Assembly: GCF_000576305.1 (NCBI RefSeq)
Contig: NZ_BAVZ01000010.1
Location: 1 to 64,000, forward strand
Origin: Paenibacillus pini JCM 16418
GTDB lineage: Bacteria > Bacillota > Bacilli > Paenibacillales > Paenibacillaceae
DNA length: 64,000 nt
Reading direction: 5' to 3'
Position 1 is the stretch's first letter. Each line of letters starts with the position of its first letter. The notes under the pieces are model-generated. The model was given only the letters and a program-made list of their open reading frames with translations, was not told the origin of the DNA and ran no database searches. Shown piece after piece: positions 1 to 8,401 of the stretch. The position numbers and the translations under genes are program-made.

Positions 1-60
1 ATAATGAATCAGATAAAATCTTTAGAATAGCCTTTATTGGGTATACTAAGATTTATGCTT

Positions 61-152
61 GGAGAGATACCCAAGTGGCTATAAGGGGACCCTCTGCTAA
101 GGGGTTAGACTGCGTAAGCGGTGCGAGGGTTCGAATCCCTCTCTCTCCGCCA
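61..152 (+). tRNA. tRNA-Ser (GCT)
   Basis: Class II tRNA with a long variable arm. The 7-bp acceptor GGAGAGA (61-67) pairs with TCTCTCC (142-148), followed by discriminator G and an encoded CCA. The anticodon loop reads CTGCTAA, giving anticodon GCT. It is the first of eight closely spaced tRNA genes, probably one transcript. Confidence 0.95.
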
Positions 153-183
153 TCTGATTTATAAAATTGTTTTTCTTTAATAT

Positions 184-257
184 GGCGGTGTAGCTCAGCT
201 GGCTAGAGCGTACGGTTCATACCCGTGAGGTCGGGGGTTCGATCCCCTTCGCCGCTA
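184..257 (+). tRNA. tRNA-Met (CAT), elongator type
   Basis: Acceptor GGCGGTG pairs with CGCCGCT (250-256), allowing wobble at 1-72. The anticodon is CAT. The anticodon stem (TACGG/CCGTG) lacks the three G-C pairs typical of initiator tRNA, so this is probably the elongator. CCA is not encoded: discriminator A is followed by TTT. Confidence 0.93.
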
Positions 258-276
258 TTTTTACCTTACATATTAT

Positions 277-351
277 GGAGCTTAGCTCAGCTGGGAGAGC
301 ATCTGCCTTACAAGCAGAGGGTCGGGGGTTCGATCCCCTCAGCCTCCACCA
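277..351 (+). tRNA. tRNA-Val (TAC) with a one-base-short acceptor stem
   Basis: Anticodon TAC and an encoded CCA (349-351). The 3' acceptor strand is AGCCTCC, whose partner should be GGAGGCT, but the 5' side reads GGAGCT followed directly by the T8-A9 linker. One G is missing. All other arms look normal. This is either a sequencing error or a damaged gene. Confidence 0.88.
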
Positions 352-357
352 TAATGT

Positions 358-433
<76 letters not shown>

Positions 434-448
434 TTTAAATAATATTGC

Positions 449-526
449 GGAACCGTGGTGTAGTTGGCCTAACATGCCTGCCTGTCACGCAGGAGATCGC
501 GGGTTCGAATCCCGTCGGTTCCGCCA
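449..526 (+). tRNA. tRNA-Asp (GTC)
   Basis: Acceptor GGAACCG pairs with CGGTTCC (516-522), discriminator G, encoded CCA. The anticodon is GTC in loop CTGTCAC. Confidence 0.95.
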
Positions 527-589
527 TTATTTATGAATTTCCACAAATGAAAGTGGGAAAGAAACATACCACTTTGTTTTTGTATGTAT

Positions 590-662
<73 letters not shown>

Positions 663-673
663 CCTTTTATTTT

Positions 674-758
674 GGAGGATTAGTGAAGTGGCTAAACACG
701 GCAGACTGTAAATCTGCTCTCTTCGAGTTCGGTGGTTCGAATCCATCATCCTCCACCA
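674..758 (+). tRNA. tRNA-Tyr (GTA)
   Basis: Class II tRNA with a long variable arm. Acceptor GGAGGAT pairs with ATCCTCC (748-754), discriminator A, encoded CCA. The anticodon is GTA in loop CTGTAAA. Confidence 0.95.
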
Positions 759-767
759 GTTTTATAA

Positions 768-840
768 GAGCCATTAGCTCAGTTGGTAGAGCACCTGACT
801 TTTAATCAGGGTGTCGTAGGTTCGAATCCTACATGGCTCA
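768..840 (+). tRNA. tRNA-Lys (TTT)
   Basis: Acceptor GAGCCAT pairs with ATGGCTC (833-839), discriminator A. The anticodon is TTT. CCA is not encoded (TCA follows). It is the last tRNA before the terminator at 851. Confidence 0.95.
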
Positions 841-850
841 TCACAGTAGA

Positions 851-879
851 ACCGATAACCTTAGGTTATCGGTTTTTTT
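851..879 (+). terminator. Terminator of the tRNA cluster
   Basis: A perfect 10-bp stem, ACCGATAACC (851-860) with GGTTATCGGT (864-873), has a 3-base loop and runs into seven T residues. It ends the tRNA transcript. Confidence 0.9.
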
Positions 880-905
880 GTATTTATTTATTTTAATTAG
901 CAATC

Positions 906-914
906 TGATATAAT
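906..914 (+). promoter_or_regulatory. Extended -10 element upstream of the PucR-type regulator
   Basis: TGATATAAT matches an extended -10 (TGN-TATAAT) about 105 bases before the start codon at 1020. No convincing -35 is visible, so the call is tentative. Confidence 0.4.
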
Positions 915-1019
915 GTTTCTTGATACCTAGAAAATCCAAATGAGGAAGCCTTATTTGCTGTTTTTAACCAAGGATATGATAGAATAGGAAGAAAAACGGT
1001 AAAGTGGTGGATATCATCA

Positions 1020-2114
1020 ATGGTAGAGATGGAGACATTACGGAGTAAGTTAGAACTTATAATCGGCTCATCCATACGCATGAAAGAACTGAGTAAACCT
1101 CAATCTGAATTGATGTATTCAGCAGAACGTCTATTACAAGATTTTCTGAACATAGACGAATTTACTTGGTTTCCACTGTATGTAAAGAATGGTGTATTAC
1201 ATGTATTTGAGGTAAAAAGTGATTGCATAAGTTCTGAAGTGATGCAACTAATAGCAATGCTAGTTCGGCAGCAGCGTGAAGAACCGTTGAGTGCCCATGG
1301 CGAAGAAGAACGTGGGATTTTACGCTTAAGCCAATGGATTCAGGCACAACTTGAACTTGAGCAAGGAGAAGCAGAGCTTCCAGATGATCTAGAATTCAAA
1401 CGACGTCTTGGCGTAGACATGGTTCCATTTCTTTTGATATGCGAGAGTATTCATATAACTGAGGTAAGCAGTACAGCTTTGAAGCGTCTTCTCCGTAGTT
1501 ATTTTGATGGTGATGTGATTCTTATTCCTTTACGTGAACAAGAATGGTTGGTTCTTGCTCGTAAAGAACTAGTAGCTGGTGGTAATGATGAGAAGGACGA
1601 TGATGGAGTAGAATCGGAAACAGATATGCTATCGGCTTTTGGACTTGGTCTATATGAACTGATTGCAAGTGAGTGGGTGGGAACTTTCCATTTAGCGTTA
1701 GCTCCTGTATTTTCTCCTGTTAAATCTCTTCCTTCCATGGTAGGGATGCTGCGGGAGACCATTTTTCTGGGACGAACCTTTCATGTTACGGAGCATGTCC
1801 ACTTCCCTTGGGAGTTACTGCTCGAACGATTGATCTACAGTATTCCACCTGTGCAACGGCGCAGATTTTTGGATCAGGCTGGAGATCATGGGGTGTTATT
1901 TACTGATAGTGAGACATTAGCGACGCTAGAAACTTTTTTTCAATTGGACTGTAATGTAAGTGAAACGGCAAAGCGACTATATATTCATCGCAATACGCTT
2001 CTTTATCGTTTAGATAAGATTAAACAGGAGACAGGACTGGACGTTCGGAGCTTTGGGGATGCTGTTTTGGTCAAATTGACGATGCTATTGTATAAAGTGA
2101 CGAAAAGAAAATAG
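1020..2114 (+). CDS. PucR/CdaR-type helix-turn-helix regulator
   Basis: Cytoplasmic protein of 364 residues. The last ~65 residues (from about 298) match the PucR C-terminal helix-turn-helix family: the segment NVSETAKRLYIHRNTLLYRL is characteristic of CdaR, PucR and related carbohydrate or purine regulators. The N-terminal 290 residues have no domain I can name and probably sense a signal. It lies 103 bases upstream of an MsmX/UgpC-type sugar ABC ATPase on the same strand, so control of that gene is plausible but unproven. The ribosome site before ATG 1020 is weak, and ATG 1029 is an alternative start. The DNA-binding family is clear; the effector and targets are unknown. Confidence 0.8.
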   Translation: MVEMETLRSKLELIIGSSIRMKELSKPQSELMYSAERLLQDFLNIDEFTWFPLYVKNGVLHVFEVKSDCISSEVMQLIAMLVRQQREEPLSAHGEEERGILRLSQWIQAQLELEQGEAELPDDLEFKRRLGVDMVPFLLICESIHITEVSSTALKRLLRSYFDGDVILIPLREQEWLVLARKELVAGGNDEKDDDGVESETDMLSAFGLGLYELIASEWVGTFHLALAPVFSPVKSLPSMVGMLRETIFLGRTFHVTEHVHFPWELLLERLIYSIPPVQRRRFLDQAGDHGVLFTDSETLATLETFFQLDCNVSETAKRLYIHRNTLLYRLDKIKQETGLDVRSFGDAVLVKLTMLLYKVTKRK

Positions 2115-2217
2115 GTTTTTTGTGCAGTTTGTGGATAGCCAGTCTGGGCGATGTTCGGTAAGATAGGTATAACAAATGTATTCGATTTCATAATTAACCA
2201 CATAGGGGGCAAATATA

Positions 2218-3342
2218 ATGGCAGGTGTACGTTTAGAGCATATCTTCAAGAAATATCCGGGTTCCGACAAAGCAACGGTAATTGATATCAGTCTTGATAT
2301 TCAAGATAAAGAATTTCTAGTTCTAGTAGGACCATCTGGTTGCGGTAAATCCACAACTTTGCGGATGATTGCTGGTCTGGAAGAAATCTCTGAAGGTAAA
2401 CTTTATATCGGCGACCGCGTTGTGAATGACGTTGCACCGAAAGACCGCGATATCGCAATGGTATTCCAATCTTACGCGTTGTATCCTCATATGAACGTAT
2501 ATCAGAACATGGCATTTGGTCTGAAACTACGTAAAGTTAAAAAAGATGATATCGACAAACGTGTACGTGAAGCTGCAAAAATTTTGGACATCGAGCACTT
2601 GCTTGACCGTAAACCGAAGGCACTTTCGGGTGGTCAGCGTCAACGTGTTGCCTTGGGACGCGCAATCGTGCGTGATCCGCAAGTCTTCTTGATGGATGAG
2701 CCACTTTCCAACTTGGATGCAAAACTACGTGGTCAAATGCGCGCTGAGATCACTAAACTGGTAAAACGTCTTGAGACTACTTGTATCTATGTAACGCATG
2801 ACCAAACCGAAGCTATGACAATGGGTGATCGGATTGTTGTTATGCAAGATGGTATTATTCAACAAGCAGCTTCTCCAGAAGTATTATATAATAGTCCAAC
2901 CAACCTATTCGTTGCTGGATTTATCGGATCTCCAACAATGAACTTTATTACGGGTACATTGAATGAGCAAAACGGCTCGGTACGCTTCCGTTCCGAAGGC
3001 TTAGACGTTGAAGTTCCAGGCGGCAAAGCACAATTGCTTAAGAATAAAGGATATATGGGTAAAGAAGTGATTATGGGCGTTCGTCCTGAAGATATTCACG
3101 AAGAGCCTGTATTCCTTGAAGCTTCACCAAACACAATCTTCACTTCCCACGTTGACGTAACTGAAAACTTGGGTCATGAAATGCTCCTTTACTTGAGTGG
3201 TTTGGGTAAAGATACAGTTATCGCTCGTGTAGACGGTCGTTCTAATACTCGTGATGGTAACAGCGTTCGTCTTGCTATTGATATGAACAAAATTCATATC
3301 TTTGATAAAGAGTCCGAACTGAACGTGTTAATAACTGACTAA
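2218..3342 (+). CDS. Sugar ABC transporter ATP-binding protein (MsmX/UgpC type)
   Basis: This is the ATPase that powers carbohydrate importers of the CUT1 class from the cytoplasmic face. It has 374 residues, the usual length. Walker A GPSGCGKST starts near residue 38, the signature LSGGQ is near 136, Walker B is LMDEPLSNLD, and the ~130-residue C-terminal regulatory (MalK/TOBE-like) domain is present. No permease or solute-binding gene is adjacent. In Bacillus the orphan ATPase MsmX serves several sugar importers, and the same shared role is likely here. A GGGGGC ribosome site precedes ATG 2218, and a strong terminator follows at 3362. Confidence 0.9.
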   Translation: MAGVRLEHIFKKYPGSDKATVIDISLDIQDKEFLVLVGPSGCGKSTTLRMIAGLEEISEGKLYIGDRVVNDVAPKDRDIAMVFQSYALYPHMNVYQNMAFGLKLRKVKKDDIDKRVREAAKILDIEHLLDRKPKALSGGQRQRVALGRAIVRDPQVFLMDEPLSNLDAKLRGQMRAEITKLVKRLETTCIYVTHDQTEAMTMGDRIVVMQDGIIQQAASPEVLYNSPTNLFVAGFIGSPTMNFITGTLNEQNGSVRFRSEGLDVEVPGGKAQLLKNKGYMGKEVIMGVRPEDIHEEPVFLEASPNTIFTSHVDVTENLGHEMLLYLSGLGKDTVIARVDGRSNTRDGNSVRLAIDMNKIHIFDKESELNVLITD

Positions 3343-3361
3343 TTCAGATCGAACTGATAAG

Positions 3362-3386
3362 AGCCGCCCGAGAGGGCGGCTTTTTT
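3362..3386 (+). terminator. Terminator after the sugar ABC ATPase gene
   Basis: AGCCGCCC (3362-3369) pairs with GGGCGGCT (3374-3381) around a GAGA tetraloop, followed by a T run. Confidence 0.95.
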
Positions 3387-3656
3387 AATATCAGGTTTGA
3401 AGTAAATATGGATTTTGGGCGGGTATTAAATACTCCTTATGCTTACTAACTTGCTGGAAAACAAAGAGATAGTTAAGGTTATCTTTGAGTGAATTATAGT
3501 AAGAATTACATGTAGAAGGAAGCATCTACGAACATTGCAATCATTGGCAATTTCATTTACGATAAGTACATTGGAGAATTATATAATTTTTCGGATATTA
3601 ATCATAACTGGATATACATATAGCAGATTGTTAAGCAAAGGGGGCACGATGCAGCG

Positions 3657-4595
3657 ATGGCTAAAAAGGTTAAAGTATCGGAATTGGTACAACAGTTTCA
3701 GCTGGAAGTCATTTCGGGAGAACAGGGCTTGAAACGCGGCATCACAACAGACGATTTAAATAGACCGGGCCTTGAAATGGCAGGATATTTTGAATATCAT
3801 CCACAAGAACGTGTTCAGTTGCTAGGTAGAACGGAACTTGCTTTCTTCGCCATGCTAACCGCTGAGGAGCGAAAAGATCGAATGGAGCGCCTATGCGGCG
3901 AGCATACACCATGCGTTGTGGTTACAAGAACGCTGGAAGTGCCGGAGGAATTAATTGCAATCAGTCAGGTGAGAGATATACCTGTGTTGCGTAGTAATAT
4001 GGCTACAACGATTCTTTCCAGCCGCATTACTGGTTTCTTAGAGAGAAAGCTTGCACCTACTACGACCATCCATGGTGTTTTATGTGATGTGAATGGTGTG
4101 GGCATGCTTATTACAGGTACCAGTGGAATTGGTAAGAGTGAAACTGCGCTTGAGTTGGTGAAGAGGGGCCATCGTCTGATTGCGGATGATGCGGTTGAGA
4201 TTCGCCAGACGTCGGACAACCAGCTTCACGGATCCGCGCCAGAACTTATTCGCCACTTACTTGAAATTCGTGGAGTCGGAATTATTAATGTAATGACTCT
4301 TTTTGGAGCCGGAGCCATTCGTAATAACAAACGTATTACGCTTGTTGTTAGATTAGAGGCTTGGCAGCAGGATAAACAGTATGATCGTTTAGGATTAGAC
4401 GAGGAGACCACTCGTATTATCGATACAGATATCCCTTTGGTTACGATCCCTGTACGTCCTGGACGAAACTTGGCAGTTATTATTGAAGTAGCAGCAATGA
4501 ACTATCGCTTGAAACAGATGGGTCTCAATGCGGCACTTCAATTTACGAATAAGTTAACTGCAACGATTGCTGAAGATATGGATGATATGGATTAG
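3657..4595 (+). CDS. hprK: HPr kinase/phosphorylase
   Basis: A bifunctional enzyme that phosphorylates HPr and its paralogues on Ser46 using ATP or pyrophosphate and removes that phosphate again. It links glycolytic flux to CcpA catabolite repression. Its 312 residues are the usual length. The catalytic domain shows His139 in VHGVLCD-like context, a P-loop GTSGIGKSE from about residue 154, and the family signature [10 protein letters not shown]. The AAGGGGG ribosome site (about 3638-3644) supports ATG 3657 over the out-of-frame ATG at 3649. A substrate HPr paralogue with Ser46 is encoded at 24253. It is the first gene of hprK-lgt-ppaX-yvoF, as in Bacillus. Confidence 0.97.
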   Translation: MAKKVKVSELVQQFQLEVISGEQGLKRGITTDDLNRPGLEMAGYFEYHPQERVQLLGRTELAFFAMLTAEERKDRMERLCGEHTPCVVVTRTLEVPEELIAISQVRDIPVLRSNMATTILSSRITGFLERKLAPTTTIHGVLCDVNGVGMLITGTSGIGKSETALELVKRGHRLIADDAVEIRQTSDNQLHGSAPELIRHLLEIRGVGIINVMTLFGAGAIRNNKRITLVVRLEAWQQDKQYDRLGLDEETTRIIDTDIPLVTIPVRPGRNLAVIIEVAAMNYRLKQMGLNAALQFTNKLTATIAEDMDDMD

Positions 4596-4606
4596 GAGAG
4601 TGAAAA

Positions 4607-5638
4607 ATGGCCACTTTGTTACTAAATCCGATTGCTTTCAATATCGGATCCTTGTCAGTTCACTGGTACGGGTTGATTCTTGGCCTAGGTGCGCTCGCTG
4701 GATTGATGCTTGTAATCCGTGAAGGCAAGAGATTTGGCATCACACCTGAATTTTTCATGGATATGCTACTGCTCGGTGTTCCATCAGCTATTATTGGTGC
4801 ACGTATCTATTTTGTGGCATTCAAGTGGGATGATTACAAAGATAATATAGTCGATGTGTTTAAGATTTGGAATGGTGGAATTGCCATCTATGGAGCTTTA
4901 ATCGGGGCTATTATATGTGCAGTCATATATTTCAAATACAAGGGTTATAATTTCTGGCGTATTGCGGATATTTGTGCCCCAGGACTGCTTCTCGGTCAAA
5001 TGATCGGACGCTGGGGGAACTTTGTAAACCAAGAAGCCTATGGCGGCGTAGTAGAAGAGTCTTTTCTACGCAACAATCTTCACTTACCAAACTTTATAGT
5101 GAATCAAATGAATGTAGAGGGTGTATATCATCATCCGACTTTTCTATATGAATCGCTGTGGAGTCTGGTAGGTATTTTTATCCTGTTAGTATTACGTAGA
5201 CAGAAATTTTTACGTTCGGCTGAATTATTTCTTTCTTATTTTATCTGGTATTCGATTGGTCGATTCTTCATTGAAGGATTACGTACCGATAGTTTGGCCT
5301 TTAAGGGACCAGACTGGTTGGCAGCCATCGTTGATGGTTTATGGAAGCCTATGGAATGGATGGGTTTTGAGCATGGTACGCTTGATGCGGCATATGGAAA
5401 CGTACGTATTTCGCAGTTGCTCGCCATTTTAATTATTATCGTGGCCATTGTGTGGATCATGATTCGCCGTACAACGGGTAACCCTAAACCTCATTACCTC
5501 GATCCCATTGTGTCTACAAAAGATAAGACCGATGTGGTGCCAGACACAACATTGGCAGCATCTGCGGAGAAGGAAGATAAACCATTAGTAGTACATGAAA
5601 ATGTGCCGGTGCAAGATCCAGAGGAGAAAAAGGAGTAG
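4607..5638 (+). CDS. lgt: Prolipoprotein diacylglyceryl transferase
   Basis: Integral membrane enzyme that transfers diacylglycerol from phosphatidylglycerol to the lipobox cysteine of prolipoproteins. It has 343 residues, with about seven hydrophobic segments. The Lgt signature GRWGNFVNQEAYGG lies near residues 138-151, and a conserved SIGRFFIEGLRTDS block is further on. The C-terminal ~45 residues are a charged, acidic cytoplasmic tail, longer than in the E. coli enzyme. It starts 11 bases after hprK and is probably co-transcribed with it. PotD at 30183 has a lipobox and would be a client. Confidence 0.97.
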   Translation: MATLLLNPIAFNIGSLSVHWYGLILGLGALAGLMLVIREGKRFGITPEFFMDMLLLGVPSAIIGARIYFVAFKWDDYKDNIVDVFKIWNGGIAIYGALIGAIICAVIYFKYKGYNFWRIADICAPGLLLGQMIGRWGNFVNQEAYGGVVEESFLRNNLHLPNFIVNQMNVEGVYHHPTFLYESLWSLVGIFILLVLRRQKFLRSAELFLSYFIWYSIGRFFIEGLRTDSLAFKGPDWLAAIVDGLWKPMEWMGFEHGTLDAAYGNVRISQLLAILIIIVAIVWIMIRRTTGNPKPHYLDPIVSTKDKTDVVPDTTLAASAEKEDKPLVVHENVPVQDPEEKKE

Positions 5639-5646
5639 TTTGCAGC

Positions 5647-6282
5647 ATGATAAATACCATACTTTTCGATTTGGACGGTACAATTATTGATACAAATGAA
5701 TTGATCATTAGTTCTTTCATTCAAGTGCTCGAGCATCATCGGCCTACGCCATTGACTAGGGAACAGATCATCCCCAAGATGGGGATGACGCTTGAGCAGC
5801 AGCTGCAGCATTTTTCAGGCAGTGGGGATGTTACTTCATTACTAGGAGCTTATAGAGATTATAGCAGTGAGCATCATGAAGCAATGGTGCAGCCATTTCC
5901 GCAAGTGCTTGATGTGATTAAAGGGCTACACGATCGAGGGATTACAATGGGTGTTGTGACGACAAAAAACCGCCCAGGGTCTTTGAAAGTGCTAGATATG
6001 TTCGGCCTTAGTCAGTACATGAAGGTCGTTGTGACTGTGACAGATGTTGAACATCCAAAGCCGCATCCAGAGCCAGTTCTGAAAGCAGTAGAGGCTCTGG
6101 GCGCTGATCCCGAGCATACGCTTATGGTTGGAGATAGCCCTGTGGATATTCTGGCAGCACAGGCTGCTGGCGTGCAGTCCGCAGGTGTGATCTGGTCATT
6201 GAAGGGTGAAGACGTACTTAAGGAGTACAATCCGAACTATATTTTACATGAGATGAATGATCTGTATTCATTAGTGGATTAG
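5647..6282 (+). CDS. ppaX: Pyrophosphatase PpaX (HAD family)
   Basis: HAD-superfamily phosphatase of 211 residues. In Bacillus this enzyme hydrolyses the pyrophosphate released when HprK dephosphorylates Ser-P-HPr, and its position two genes after hprK matches that role. HAD motif I is FDLDGTIIDTNE near the N terminus, motif II is VVTTKN, and the motif III/IV region includes KPHPEPV and MVGDSPVDI. It starts 8 bases after lgt. The exact substrate is inferred from synteny; the HAD fold is certain. Confidence 0.9.
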   Translation: MINTILFDLDGTIIDTNELIISSFIQVLEHHRPTPLTREQIIPKMGMTLEQQLQHFSGSGDVTSLLGAYRDYSSEHHEAMVQPFPQVLDVIKGLHDRGITMGVVTTKNRPGSLKVLDMFGLSQYMKVVVTVTDVEHPKPHPEPVLKAVEALGADPEHTLMVGDSPVDILAAQAAGVQSAGVIWSLKGEDVLKEYNPNYILHEMNDLYSLVD

Positions 6283-6289
6283 GAGCAGG

Positions 6290-6777
6290 ATGATGGCTAG
6301 AAAAGTGACCCGTTATCCAGTGGAAGGCCCTAACGCGCTGTGGCAAATATATAAAACCGTCAGCCCATGGAAGGGTATTAAAAATTTCATCTGCATCCAA
6401 ATTGCCCGTTATTGCCCGGTACTAACCATCAAGAACTGGATTTATCGTCATCTGCTAGGGATGAAAGTCGGAAAGCATTCGGCATTTGGACTGATGGTGA
6501 TGGTAGATGTGTTTTTCCTGAAAAGATAACAGTTGGTGACAATTCGGTTATAGGGTATAACACGACAATTCTGGCTCATGAATACCTAATTGATGAGTAC
6601 CGTCTAGGTGAGGTTATCATTGGTGAACGGGTCCTTATTGGAGCAAACACGACTATCCTTCCTGGTGTTACAATAGGAGACGGTGCAGTAGTTGCTGCTG
6701 GATCGGTGGTCCATAAAGATGTGGAGGCAGGTGCCTTTGTTGGCGGGAACCCTCTACGTGTAATTGAACGTAACTAG
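6290..6777 (+). pseudogene. YvoF-like hexapeptide acetyltransferase, frameshifted at 6512-6516
   Basis: The left-handed beta-helix (LbetaH) O-acyltransferase normally found in this operon. The first 74 codons run in one frame (KVTRYPVEGPNALWQIYKTV...) and the rest (PEKITVGDNSVIGYNTTILA...IGANTTILPGV) in the next. The shift falls in a run of five T (6512-6516). Adding one T restores a continuous 162-residue protein reading ...DVFFPEKITVG.... The hexapeptide repeats and the C-terminal GGNPLRVI are intact. As written, the frame ends at a stop just past the T run. Because many genes in this window need one added base, a sequencing error is at least as likely as true inactivation. The acceptor substrate is unknown. 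Confidence 0.8.
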
Positions 6778-6810
6778 TGTTACTTTAACGCAAGTGGTGA
6801 GTAGATAATG

Positions 6811-6844
6811 AACATTCAAAGATGCTTTCTTTGGATGTTTTTTT
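6811..6844 (+). terminator. Terminator of the hprK operon
   Basis: AACATTCAAAGA (6811-6822) pairs with TCTTTGGATGTT (6828-6839) with one G-T wobble, followed by a T run to 6844. Confidence 0.85.
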
Positions 6845-6888
6845 ATTGGGTAATTCCTTAAGGAGTTACAAAAATATACATTCCTACA

Positions 6889-6918
6889 TTGGACTAGGTA
6901 CCTGAAGCGGTGTATACT
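6889..6918 (+). promoter_or_regulatory. SigA-type promoter for the acyltransferase gene
   Basis: TTGGAC (6889-6894) and TATACT (6913-6918) are separated by 18 bases, and transcription would start about 25 bases before the TTG start codon. It lies just after the hprK-operon terminator. Confidence 0.7.
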
Positions 6919-6950
6919 TTTTTTATAAACTGAACCCTAAGGAGAGAAAT

Positions 6951-8162
6951 TTGGCCTTGATTAAAAAAGAGCGCATTAACGAGCTAGATGTATTCCGTTC
7001 ATTTGCCATAATGGCTGTAGTAGCTATTCATGCGACGTCCCAGACCTTGGCTGCAACCATAAATACTTCATCCTATTATCCATTTCTGTTTATGAATGTG
7101 TTTAGTAAATTTGCAGTTCCTGTCTTTATTTTCCTGAGTGGATTTGTGCTATTTTATAATTACATAGACAGACCTTTGGATGGTGCTACGTTTAAGAAGT
7201 TCTATACGAAACGGCTCTTATATATTTTGGTGCCATACTTTATGTTTTCAGCCTTTTATTACGCTTTGCAATTGTATAGGAAGAAGGAAATGGATCTACC
7301 GTTTCTTCAAATCCTTCGTCAATTCGGTGTCCATTTATTAAAAGGAACTGCGCATACGCATCTGTATTATGTAGTTATAATGATCCAGCTCTATGTTTTG
7401 TTTCCTCTATTATTATTATTGTTTCAGAAACAACGTAAATTGCTCCCATGGCTCGCCATTATCGGGTTTGGTATACAGTGGATATTCGTGTATTTATACA
7501 AGTATGGATTCCATTTGCCACAAGCAGGTGTTGTACCACAGGGGATTCGCAATCTGCCTTTACCGAAAGGTAGTATCGTTTTATCGTATATGGCCTTCTT
7601 TCTATTCGGGGCAGCCATTGCTGTATATTACAGTAGACTTAAAGATTGGCTGATTATGACGAGTAAAGGTTTCCTTAGCGCGAAAGGCATAGTCTGGATT
7701 ATCCTATGGTTGGCCTGGGTCGTGGTCGGTACGATTCACGTAGGTTTGTATTATCAGTTGAATACGACAGGAACTTCGGTAAATACGCTTTGGTATGAGT
7801 TTGTTTGGGATATTCATTCCATGCTGTCTGCAATTGTACTGATGCAGCTCTCATTCCTTCTGTATCGACGTGGTGGGCAGCTGTTACGGCGAGGTTTGTC
7901 ATCAATCGGTGCATGCTCATTCGGTATTTTTCTATTGCATCCATTCTTGTTGTTCCTATATCGTAAATGGGTTTTCCACGGTGGTAGCTTACAATACGTG
8001 GGCTATATCTTCTTAGAGTGGCTTGTTGCACTGGTCGTTTCTTGGATTATCGTTCATCTGTTCTTCAAATATGCGAAGTGGTCTTGGATATTCTTCGGCT
8101 CAATTCCGGCAATGCCTAAGAAGCAGACGATAAATAGACGAAAAGAGAATTTAAAAAGCTAA
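6951..8162 (+). CDS. Acyltransferase 3 family membrane protein
   Basis: Integral membrane protein of 403 residues with about ten hydrophobic segments. The N terminus INELDVFRSFAIMAVVAIHATSQ holds the R...H motif of the acyltransferase 3 (OafA/WecH-like) family, which O-acetylates or O-acylates cell-surface sugars, peptidoglycan or lipids using acyl donors from the cytoplasm. The start is TTG at 6951, chosen because AAGGAGAG lies about 7 bases upstream. The gene is a single transcription unit with its own promoter (6889) and terminator (8213). The acyl group and acceptor cannot be read from sequence. Confidence 0.85.
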   Translation: MALIKKERINELDVFRSFAIMAVVAIHATSQTLAATINTSSYYPFLFMNVFSKFAVPVFIFLSGFVLFYNYIDRPLDGATFKKFYTKRLLYILVPYFMFSAFYYALQLYRKKEMDLPFLQILRQFGVHLLKGTAHTHLYYVVIMIQLYVLFPLLLLLFQKQRKLLPWLAIIGFGIQWIFVYLYKYGFHLPQAGVVPQGIRNLPLPKGSIVLSYMAFFLFGAAIAVYYSRLKDWLIMTSKGFLSAKGIVWIILWLAWVVVGTIHVGLYYQLNTTGTSVNTLWYEFVWDIHSMLSAIVLMQLSFLLYRRGGQLLRRGLSSIGACSFGIFLLHPFLLFLYRKWVFHGGSLQYVGYIFLEWLVALVVSWIIVHLFFKYAKWSWIFFGSIPAMPKKQTINRRKENLKS

Positions 8163-8212
8163 TTATGCAGTAAAACTTCTGTGAAGTTGAATATGGAAAC
8201 ATTTATAATAAA

Positions 8213-8249
8213 GTAGACTGTCCAAAATGATATGGGCGGTCTACTTTTT
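8213..8249 (+). terminator. Terminator after the acyltransferase gene
   Basis: GTAGACTGTCC (8213-8223) pairs with GGGCGGTCTAC (8234-8244) with wobbles, followed by five T. Confidence 0.85.
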
Positions 8250-8301
8250 CATAGGTTGGAAAAGAAGTTGGAATCGTTGTTCATTCAAATGTCTAGATCG
8301 T

Positions 8302-8330
8302 TGACTGAGATGGGGTTTCGTGTTAAGATA
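8302..8330 (+). promoter_or_regulatory. SigA-type promoter of the histidine operon
   Basis: TTGACT (8302-8307) and TAAGAT (8325-8330) are spaced by exactly 17 bases, about 70 bases before hisZ. No T-box motif follows in the leader. Confidence 0.8.
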
Positions 8331-8358
8331 TCCAATATTCTTTAATTTGGTAGACTGG

Positions 8359-8376
8359 TAGCACTTCGCAGTGCTA
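8359..8376 (+). other. Short hairpin in the hisZ 5' leader
   Basis: TAGCACT (8359-8365) pairs perfectly with AGTGCTA (8370-8376) around a TCGC loop, 25 bases before the hisZ start. There is no T run, so it is not a terminator. It may stabilise the mRNA or be a protein-binding site. No function is assigned. Confidence 0.5.
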
Positions 8377-8401
8377 AAGTATAAATTCGGGGTGAATTGA
8401 T

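Noticed and set aside
3535-3732. 65-codon frame overlapping the hprK start
   Set aside because: It uses an out-of-frame ATG, overlaps the well-supported hprK start, and has no recognisable protein family.
8331-8401. T-box leader for hisZ
   Set aside because: The leader is only about 70 bases and lacks the T-box sequence and a terminator. Only a short hairpin is present.
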